Shown here one piece after another: positions 1 to 5,512 of a stretch of DNA of 6,107 nucleotides. The notes below the pieces were generated by a model. It ran no database searches and was not told the origin of the DNA. It was given only the letters and a program-made list of their open reading frames with translations. Every line of letters begins with the position of its first letter. Within the stretch, counting starts at the first letter, position 1. Source of the DNA: JBEIUL01 sp044356865 (lineage in GTDB: Bacteria > Planctomycetota > Phycisphaerae > Phycisphaerales > SM1A02); the NCBI GenBank assembly GCA_044356865.1, contig JBIKVN010000201.1:1-6107 (forward strand), written 5' to 3'. The position numbers were made by a program, and so were the translations under genes.

Positions 1-114
1 GATCCGTTCCGTCTCGGATCGGGCCGCCGCGGCGGTCTCGACCATCGCCCCGGGCGGGACGGGAACGCCGGCATCGGCGAGAAGCTGACGGGCCTGGTAC
101 TCGTGGATCTTCAT
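1..114 (-). CDS. sucC: Succinyl-CoA synthetase beta subunit, ADP-forming (N-terminal fragment)
   Basis: The first 38 codons of a gene that continues beyond the left edge. The translation opens MKIHEYQARQLLADAGVPVP and continues with a PGAMVET stretch. This is the hallmark N-terminus of SucC, where the MKIHEYQAK-LL---G--VP pattern begins the ATP-grasp domain. In the family this subunit pairs with SucD and converts succinyl-CoA, ADP and phosphate to succinate, CoA and ATP in the cytoplasmic TCA cycle. The ATG at 114-112 matches the family start exactly. It lies 36 bp after the stop of the yraN-like gene on the same strand, so co-transcription is possible. No Shine-Dalgarno motif precedes it; the leader ends in ACCCACC. 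The nucleotide-binding and ligase regions are outside the window, so only identity, not integrity, can be judged. Confidence 0.9.
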   Translation of the reverse strand, partial: MKIHEYQARQLLADAGVPVPPGAMVETAAAARSETERI

Positions 115-150
115 GGTGGGTAGTGGGGTCCGCGGGGTGAAAGGCGAGGA

Positions 151-642
151 TCATACGGCGGGCCCGGACCGGAACGGGGCCCGCGGCGGGCCGATCCGGT
201 CGGGAAGCCGCAGCCCGCGGTCGTGGCGGAGGACCTGGCCCGGGGATCCGAGCCGCACCGTGACGAGATCGATCCGCGGCACCGCGCCGAGCTCGCCCGC
301 GAGCTCCTCGGCGATGGCGGCGAGCCGGCGGATCTTCGCGGGTCCCGCGCGGAGGCCGGGATCGTCGAACGCCCCCTCGCCCCGCGAGGCTCCCGACTTC
401 ACCTCGACCAGCACCGGTCGCCCGAAGAAGTCGCGGAACAGGAGGTCGACCTCGCCGGCCGCGACCCGGCGGTTCGCGGCGATCGCCGTCCATCCCTCGC
501 GCTCGAGGTGCCCGAGCGCGATCCGCTCGCCCGGGTCCTTCGGCCGGATCCGCATCGGCCGCAGCGCGTCGACGAGGCGTCCGGCGATCGCCCACCATCG
601 ACGCCGAAGCCGCCGCCATTCTCCCGGGCATCCGTTCCCCAT
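151..642 (-). CDS. YraN / UPF0102 family protein (PD-(D/E)XK nuclease-like fold)
   Basis: A 163-residue protein whose core matches the YraN/UPF0102 family. It has a GERIALGHLEREGW helix (residues 38-51), then NRRVAAGEVDLLFRD (57-71) with E64 and D66, then VLVEVKSG (77-84) with E80 and K82. This E-x-D...E-x-K arrangement is the PD-(D/E)XK-type metal site of the family. A later RIDLVTVRL strand (123-131) also fits. The cellular role of YraN proteins is not established; a nuclease or Holliday-junction-resolvase-like activity is inferred from fold. The family is usually about 120 residues. Here there is an Arg/Trp-rich N-terminal extension of about 30 residues and a basic, Pro-rich tail. M30 (codon at 555-553) is an alternative start giving a more typical 134 residues. 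No Shine-Dalgarno motif precedes either start. The gene lies 71 bp after the CvpA-like gene and 36 bp before sucC. Confidence 0.85.
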   Translation of the reverse strand: MGNGCPGEWRRLRRRWWAIAGRLVDALRPMRIRPKDPGERIALGHLEREGWTAIAANRRVAAGEVDLLFRDFFGRPVLVEVKSGASRGEGAFDDPGLRAGPAKIRRLAAIAEELAGELGAVPRIDLVTVRLGSPGQVLRHDRGLRLPDRIGPPRAPFRSGPAV

Positions 643-675
643 GCCGTCGAGGCTACCGCGCGGAAACCCCACTTC

Positions 676-708
676 GGCGAGACCGGGACATTTTTCCGGC
701 CGCTCGCC
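676..708 (-). terminator. Imperfect hairpin after the CvpA-like gene, possible terminator or processing site
   Basis: The arms GGCGAG (676-681) and CTCGCC (703-708) are complementary. Inside them, CCGG at 683-686 can pair with CCGG at 696-699 around a 9-base loop. The unpaired bases between the two stems are 1 on one side and 3 on the other. On the minus strand the hairpin begins 5 bases after the CvpA-like stop codon, the right place for a terminator. No U-tract follows on either strand; the only A/T run is in the loop. A strong intrinsic terminator is therefore not supported. In such GC-rich DNA a chance hairpin is possible. Confidence 0.25.
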
Positions 709-713
709 CGGAC

Positions 714-2378
714 TCAATCCTTGGCCGCGCTCACGACATGGTCGGCGTTCGCCACGACCTTGTCGCCGAGCCGGATGCTCACGATCTGCGCCCCGGCGGT
801 CGGATTGAAGATGGCATACAGCTCGTGCGCTCCCGACGAGGGCTGGTTCGGGAAGTCGCCGATGCTCGGGATGCCGCGCTTCGGGTCGAGCCGGATCTCG
901 ACCGCGTCGGGCTTCACCCAGAGGTAGCCGATCGGCGTGTACTGGTTGCCGAAACTGTCGACGAGGTAGAGCGGAGCGCTGTCGCCGGCCTCCTCGCGGG
1001 TCTTGGTCCGGTCGTTCCAGAGGTCGATCGAGCTGTTGCGCCGGCTGATGTTCAGCCGCACGATCCCGGTCCCCTCGCGGGCGAAGATGCCGTTGATGCG
1101 GTTCGCCTTCGAGGCCTGGGCCCCGCCCTTCACGAACTCCTGGTAGCCCTCGGTGAGCAGCTGGTCGACCTGCTCCATCGTGGTCAGCTCGTTGATGCTG
1201 CAGACCGCGGGCTTGATGTCCGCATCGTTCTTGAGGTCGCTCGAGCGGATCGTCTTCGCGGTGGGGTCGACGAGGGGACCGGTGTCCGCCCCGACGTTCG
1301 CCCCGCGCAGCGCCGCGAGCATCTCCATCCCGCCCATCGGCTGGCCGGTCGGCGCCGGCAGTTCGTAGCGGTTGCTCTTGAACAGGACATACCGCGGCGG
1401 GCTGCCCGCCTCGGGCCCGCCGAAGGGCGCCGCCGGGAAGACGAACAGCATCGCCGACTCCTGCTGGCCGGGCACGTTCGAGCAGTAGTTCAGCACGTCG
1501 TCGAAGGCGAAGAGCGAACGCGACCCCGACGGGTTGGGCTGGCTGAACTGGGTCGGGTGGGCGACGGGCGGTTCCTTCGTCGCCGAGCCCTTCCCGACGA
1601 GCATCACCTGCGAACTCGAGATCGACAGGATGCCGCCCGAGTCGTTGGCGCCGGAGCCGATGTTCAGCTCGAGGAGATAGGCGCCCCGGCTGCGGTCGAC
1701 ATTCTCGAAATCGGGCGAGTAGCGGAGGCTCGCGACCGCCACGGAGGCGGGCGGTGCGGTCGTCCGGGCGAGGCCGTCCTGCATCGAGTCGCGGTGCAGC
1801 GAGACCGCCGCGGCCGCGAGCCGCGGGCGCACCTCGCGGATCGGCTTCCCGAACTCGGGGCGGAACGCCCCGCCGCTCAGGGTCGCCATCGCCTCGGCGG
1901 TGATGGTGTGGACCGGCAGCCAGAGGTTCGGCGAGCCGGAGTAGTCGGGTTGGCCCTTCGCGGCGGTCGAACGGACGGTGCCGCGGAAGTCGATGAGCCG
2001 CACGTCGCTCTGCGTGAACCCCGCCCCGATCACGATCATCCCGACCGTCACGATCGCCGCGATCGCGCCGAACGCGCCGCCGACGAGGTAGTTGACCACC
2101 TGGGGGAAGTTCAGGTTGTCGGGCACCAGCTTGTCCGCCGCGATCCGCAGCACGAGCAGGAACGCCGCGAACGGCCCGAGCAGGGCGACGCCCCATGCCC
2201 AGACCTCGACGCCCGGGATCGCCAGCAGCCGGAGGGCGAGCGGCTCCCAGACCGCGAAGGCGAGCGCCGCGGCGACGATCACGCAGATGCAGTGGATGAT
2301 CGCGCTGAAGGTGCCTTGGTTCGCCCACCAGTACGCGATGAGGCCGACGAAACCGATCACGAGGACGTTGAGGATCAT
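714..2378 (-). CDS. CvpA-like four-helix membrane protein with large C-terminal soluble domain
   Basis: A 554-residue protein. The N-terminal 120 residues contain four hydrophobic segments, at about 2-18, 24-46, 61-81 and 97-119. The pattern resembles the CvpA (colicin V production) family: a QGTFSA motif after helix 1, and NYLVGGAFGAIAAI leading into helix 4, like the family's Leu/Gly-rich last helix. CvpA proteins are inner-membrane proteins of poorly defined function, usually about 160-200 residues. Here some 430 extra residues follow helix 4. They look globular and beta-rich and resemble no family I can name. The last part, around YLVDSFGNQYTPIGYLWV (471-488) to about 540, resembles a beta-sandwich. 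The extra region has two cysteines (C299, C393). The gene starts 36 bp after the GspE-like gene on the same strand, so the two are probably co-transcribed. No Shine-Dalgarno motif is visible; the leader ends CCTCCCC. The membrane assignment is strong; the CvpA assignment is moderate and rests on topology and motif pattern. Confidence 0.75.
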   Translation of the reverse strand: MILNVLVIGFVGLIAYWWANQGTFSAIIHCICVIVAAALAFAVWEPLALRLLAIPGVEVWAWGVALLGPFAAFLLVLRIAADKLVPDNLNFPQVVNYLVGGAFGAIAAIVTVGMIVIGAGFTQSDVRLIDFRGTVRSTAAKGQPDYSGSPNLWLPVHTITAEAMATLSGGAFRPEFGKPIREVRPRLAAAAVSLHRDSMQDGLARTTAPPASVAVASLRYSPDFENVDRSRGAYLLELNIGSGANDSGGILSISSSQVMLVGKGSATKEPPVAHPTQFSQPNPSGSRSLFAFDDVLNYCSNVPGQQESAMLFVFPAAPFGGPEAGSPPRYVLFKSNRYELPAPTGQPMGGMEMLAALRGANVGADTGPLVDPTAKTIRSSDLKNDADIKPAVCSINELTTMEQVDQLLTEGYQEFVKGGAQASKANRINGIFAREGTGIVRLNISRRNSSIDLWNDRTKTREEAGDSAPLYLVDSFGNQYTPIGYLWVKPDAVEIRLDPKRGIPSIGDFPNQPSSGAHELYAIFNPTAGAQIVSIRLGDKVVANADHVVSAAKD

Positions 2379-2414
2379 GGGGAGGGCTCTTCGGAGGGGA
2401 GATCGGCTCGTTGA

Positions 2415-4133
2415 TCAGCCGGCCGCGGGCTTCGGGGCGGCGGGGGCGGCGGGCTTCGCGGCCGGCTTCGGGGTGGCGAGGACGCGGGCGACCTCCTCGG
2501 GCGTGGTCATCCCCTCGCGGACCTTCGCGAGGGCCGATTCCTGCACGGTGAGCATCCGGCCTTCGCGGCGGGCGTGGTTGTAGGCGCCGGCGAAGTCGTT
2601 CGCGGCCAGCATGCCCCGCATCGCGTCGTCGAGGACCATCACCTCGAAGCAGGCGGTCTGCCCGGTGTAGCCGACCCCCTTGCAGACCGGGCACTCCTCG
2701 ATGCGGTTCTTGACCTGCACCTTGCCGCTGGCCTGGAAGAGGTTCACGGTCTTGCCCGCGGGCACGCCGAGCTTCTTGAGCAGCTCCGGCGTCGGCTGGA
2801 CCGGCTGGCGGCACGCCTCGCAGGTCTTCCGGACGAGGCGGCTGAAGACGACCGCGCGAAGGGCCTTGCTGGCGGTCTTGAGATCGCCGACCGCGCGGAA
2901 CCACGCCGCGACCGCGCCGGCCACGCCGTCGGCGGGGACACCGACATAGACCAGCAGGGGCTGCTCGTTCACGGCGCCGGCGATGTACGCCGCCGCCTTC
3001 GGGTCCTCAAGGTCGCAGCAGTAGACCACCTGCGGGTCGCGCCGCAGCATGGCCTGGATCTGGTTCGAGAACTCGACGTTCGGGTTGCTCGCGTCGAAGG
3101 TCGACTGCTTGACGCCCTCGAGCGGCAGCTCGACGGTCCGCTCGAGCGTCAGGATGTTCGCGAGGTACGCGTCGTGGCGGGCCAGCAGCGAGTAGGCCGT
3201 CGTCGTCGCGCCCTGGCCGGGCGGGGTCGAGACCAGCACCACGCCGCGACGCTCCGGTTCCTGGGCGAGGACATCGAGGGCCGCCTTCTGCGGCGGGAGC
3301 AGCCCGAGGTTGTCGTAGGGGATCGACATCCGCTTCTGCCGGTCGAACTCGGCGCGGATCGACTGACCCGCGGAGGAGCCCTGCGCGGTCAAGGTCACCT
3401 TCACGAGTCCGTTCGGCCCGTCGACGCGGAACTCGCCGACCTGCTTGCGGCGCCGGTCGGCGAGGTCAAGTCCCGCGATCTTCTTGAGCCAGTTCGTCGC
3501 CTCCTCGGCGACCTGCGGGGGCAGGGGCTCGAGCCGGTACCGCACGCCGTCGAGGACATACGACGGCGTCGCGGGCTGGTTGGCCCCGCCCGGGGCGAGC
3601 TCCGAGCGGCTCGCCCGCCGCTCGAGGGCCGGCACGAGGACCGTCTCGACCGCAAGCAGCGTCGCGTACTCGGGGGAATCCTTGAGCGGGACGGGCACCG
3701 GCCGCCCGTCGGCGGCGGTGAACTTCAGGATCGCGTTCGCCCGCAGCTTCGCGGCCTTGCGTTCCTCCATCTTCCGCGAGAGGTCCCCGGAGACGAGCTG
3801 GAACCGCTCGCCTTCCGGCACCTGGCGATCCCGCCACTTCCAATAGCCGAACAGCGTGCCCGCGAGCACCAGGATCATCACCGGCCAGCCCACCCAGAAG
3901 ATCGGGATGAGGAGGACCGCCGCCAGCCCGAGGGCGGCCCCGCCCACGAGCACCCCGTTGATCGCCGGGACGGGCAGCATGAACCGCCGGGCGTCGGGCT
4001 CGATCCGCGACGCCACCCAGAAATAGGGCAGGATCGTCGCGAAGACGAGCATCGGCTTGATCCACGACACCAGCGAGTACGCGGTGGCGGCGGCGAGGAG
4101 GACGGGTTCGGCGGGAAGGTTCGCGGTGTCCAT
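2415..4133 (-). CDS. Membrane-anchored GspE/PilB-family protein with degenerate ATPase site (probable pseudo-ATPase)
   Basis: A 572-residue relative of the type II secretion / type IV pilus assembly ATPases. Residues about 24-44, 58-80 and 82-98 are hydrophobic and look like membrane segments, which is unusual because GspE and PilB are cytosolic. An N2-type domain is recognisable by IAGLDLADRRRKQ (219-231). The ATPase core follows, but its motifs are damaged. Walker A reads TPPGQGATTT (303-312), with Ala309 where the invariant lysine belongs. The Asp box reads LERTVE (330-335). Walker B reads CCDLED (372-377), with Asp374 at the glutamate position. Both His-box histidines are replaced (P392 and V399 by ungapped alignment). 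The zinc tetracysteine motif is intact (C438, C441, C481, C484), as is the GYTGQTACFEVMVLDD segment (488-503). The tail (553-572) is Pro/Ala/Lys-rich. The frame is uninterrupted. It lies 21 bp after pilT. ATP hydrolysis by this protein is unlikely; a structural or regulatory role is inferred. Confidence 0.88.
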   Translation of the reverse strand: MDTANLPAEPVLLAAATAYSLVSWIKPMLVFATILPYFWVASRIEPDARRFMLPVPAINGVLVGGAALGLAAVLLIPIFWVGWPVMILVLAGTLFGYWKWRDRQVPEGERFQLVSGDLSRKMEERKAAKLRANAILKFTAADGRPVPVPLKDSPEYATLLAVETVLVPALERRASRSELAPGGANQPATPSYVLDGVRYRLEPLPPQVAEEATNWLKKIAGLDLADRRRKQVGEFRVDGPNGLVKVTLTAQGSSAGQSIRAEFDRQKRMSIPYDNLGLLPPQKAALDVLAQEPERRGVVLVSTPPGQGATTTAYSLLARHDAYLANILTLERTVELPLEGVKQSTFDASNPNVEFSNQIQAMLRRDPQVVYCCDLEDPKAAAYIAGAVNEQPLLVYVGVPADGVAGAVAAWFRAVGDLKTASKALRAVVFSRLVRKTCEACRQPVQPTPELLKKLGVPAGKTVNLFQASGKVQVKNRIEECPVCKGVGYTGQTACFEVMVLDDAMRGMLAANDFAGAYNHARREGRMLTVQESALAKVREGMTTPEEVARVLATPKPAAKPAAPAAPKPAAG

Positions 4134-4154
4134 CGGGTTCGGTCGCGGGCGGAA

Positions 4155-5321
4155 TCAGGTCTTGATGCCCTTGAGCCGCATCCGCAGCTCCTCGGGCTTG
4201 GGGGTGGCCTCGAGGGCGATCTGCTGCTTCACATGTCCCTTCTCGACGAGCTCGACGAGGCTCGAGGTGAAGTCGAGCATGCCTTCGCCCTTGCTCTGCT
4301 TGATGATCTCGAGCAGCTCGCCCTCGCGGCCCTCGAGGATGAACTTCTGGACGGCGGGGGTGTTCAGGAGGATCTCGATCGCCGGCATGCGGGCGATCTC
4401 GGGATGGAGCGTGGGAAGCAGCTTCTGGTAGATGATCGCCCGCAGGTTGTAGGCGAGGAGCTTCCGGATCTGCTCCCGCTCCTCCTCGGGGAAGAGGTCG
4501 TAGATGCGGCCGAAGGTCTGCCACGCCGAGCTCGCGTGGATCGTCCCGAACACGAGGTGGCCGGTCTCGGCGGCGCGGATCGCGGCCTCGAAGGTCTCGT
4601 AGTCGCGCATCTCGCCGACGAGCACCACGTCGGGGTTCTCGCGGACGAGGGCCCGCAGGGCGTCGTTGAAGTTCGTCGCGTCGATCCCGATCTCCCGCTG
4701 GTTGATCGTGGCCTTGACGTCGTTGAAGATGTACTCGATCGGGTCCTCGATCGTGATGATGTGGACCTTCTTCCGCTCGTTCACGTACTGCAGCATCGAC
4801 GCGATCGAGGTCGACTTGCCCGAGCCGGTGACGCCCGAGAAGAGGATCAGGCCCTGGGCCGCCATCGAGACCTCGCCGAGGATCTCGGGGAGGAAGAGCT
4901 CCTCGAACTTCTTGATGTTGCTCGTGATGAGGCGGGCCGCGAGGCTCGGCGATCCGCGGGCCATGAAGAGGTTCACGCGGAAGCGGCGGCTCTGCGGCGC
5001 GCCGTCGGGGCCGGTCTTCACATGGTCGTAGGCGAAGTCGATCGAGCCGTGGCGGGCGAAGTAGTCGACCTGGTTCGGGTCGAGGATGTCCTTGGCGACC
5101 TGGAACATCACGTCGGCCTGCACGACATCGGTCTCGAGGTCCTTGAGGACGCCGCGGTGGCGGATGCGGGGCCGCAGGCCGCTCTTCACGATGAGGTCCG
5201 AGCCCTCGAAGCGGATGATCGCCTCGAGCCACGAGAGCCACGCCTTCTTGCCTTCCCCGGCCACGGTCCCGCGATGGTGGACGGAGAGGGGGACGAGGAG
5301 TTCGTTGCGGGCCATCGACAT
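4155..5321 (-). CDS. pilT: PilT-like type IV pilus retraction ATPase
   Basis: A 388-residue member of the PilT/VirB11/GspE ATPase family. PilT hexamers sit at the cytoplasmic base of the type IV pilus and hydrolyse ATP to retract it. An N-terminal PAS-like domain contains EGSDLIVKSGLRPRIRHRG (39-57). The ATPase core is complete: Walker A GVTGSGKST (163-171, K169), Asp box IEDPIE (191-196), Walker B VGEMRD (235-240, E237), and His box TGHLVFGTIHASS (253-265, H255 and H262). TPAVQKFILEG (321-331) occupies the place of the AIRNLI retraction motif but diverges from it. No zinc cysteine motif is present, unlike GspE/PilB. The open frame extends upstream to 5417, but those 32 residues are low-complexity. 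Tandem ATGs at 5321 and 5315 (MSMARNELL) are the likely starts, neither with a Shine-Dalgarno motif. It is the first gene of the minus-strand run and diverges from guaB. PilU or a generic PilT paralogue cannot be excluded. Confidence 0.92.
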   Translation of the reverse strand: MSMARNELLVPLSVHHRGTVAGEGKKAWLSWLEAIIRFEGSDLIVKSGLRPRIRHRGVLKDLETDVVQADVMFQVAKDILDPNQVDYFARHGSIDFAYDHVKTGPDGAPQSRRFRVNLFMARGSPSLAARLITSNIKKFEELFLPEILGEVSMAAQGLILFSGVTGSGKSTSIASMLQYVNERKKVHIITIEDPIEYIFNDVKATINQREIGIDATNFNDALRALVRENPDVVLVGEMRDYETFEAAIRAAETGHLVFGTIHASSAWQTFGRIYDLFPEEEREQIRKLLAYNLRAIIYQKLLPTLHPEIARMPAIEILLNTPAVQKFILEGREGELLEIIKQSKGEGMLDFTSSLVELVEKGHVKQQIALEATPKPEELRMRLKGIKT

Positions 5322-5384
5322 GGGCGGTCGGGACGGGTCCGGGGGCGGGAGGGGAAGCCGGTCGGCGGAGGCCGGCCGGGAAGC

Positions 5385-5395
5385 TCCATACCGTA
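5385..5395 (-). promoter_or_regulatory. Possible -10 region for the pilT-led gene run
   Basis: This is the most AT-containing spot in the otherwise GC-saturated 191 bp between pilT and guaB. Read on the minus strand it gives TACGGTATGGA, containing two overlapping -10-like hexamers, TACGGT and TATGGA. No good -35 element lies at 16-18 bp upstream. The position, some 65 bp before the pilT start, is reasonable. It is a weak candidate based on composition and location only. Confidence 0.2.
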
Positions 5396-5403
5396 CCACA
5401 AGA

Positions 5404-5423
5404 GGGGCGGTTTCCACCGCTCC
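5404..5423. repeat. Short inverted repeat in the divergent pilT-guaB promoter region
   Basis: GCGGT (5407-5411) and ACCGC (5416-5420) form a perfect 5 bp inverted repeat around TTCC. Pairing extends outward to 8 bp per arm with one mismatch (5406 against 5421). It lies between the two divergent start codons, adjacent to the AT-containing patch, so it could be a dimeric operator. Chance occurrence is quite possible in DNA this GC-rich. Confidence 0.3.
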
Positions 5424-5477
5424 GGGCCGGGAACGCGGGGCCCGCGGCCGGACCGGCGCCGGGGTTCGCCCGACCTG

Positions 5478-5506
5478 TTGACGACACGCCGGGCGGATCC
5501 CATGCT
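5478..5506 (+). promoter_or_regulatory. Candidate guaB promoter placing +1 at the start codon
   Basis: TTGACG (5478-5483) matches the sigma-70 -35 consensus at five of six bases. Exactly 17 bp later is CATGCT (5501-5506), which matches TATAAT at three of six. The guaB ATG begins 6 bases after the -10-like box, where transcription would normally start. If real, the mRNA would be leaderless or nearly so. The -35 match and spacing are good; the -10 match is weak. Confidence 0.35.
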
Positions 5507-5512
5507 GTCGCG

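Noticed and set aside
738..2414. A plus-strand open frame of 558 codons opposite the CvpA-like gene
   Set aside because: Same compositional artefact. The minus-strand frame has coherent transmembrane helices and a normal amino acid mix; this one does not.
643..2904. Extension of the yraN frame upstream to 2904 (917 codons in total)
   Set aside because: Only the last 163 codons match a family. The upstream portion is Arg/Pro/Gly-rich shadow translation across two other genes.
5322..5417. A 32-residue N-terminal extension of PilT starting at 5417
   Set aside because: The residues are Pro/Arg/Ser-rich and unlike PilT N-termini, and the extension would consume half of the divergent control region. 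The MSM start at 5321 fits better.
5434..5446. The 13-base palindrome CGCGGG-G-CCCGCG as a separate regulatory site
   Set aside because: Short GC-only palindromes are frequent by chance at this base composition, and nothing else marks this one. It is mentioned only with the intergenic region.
3466..5487. A minus-strand open frame of 673 codons in a different frame from pilT and the GspE-like gene
   Set aside because: Its Arg/Pro/Gly-rich translation carries no motifs and overlaps both genes on the same strand.
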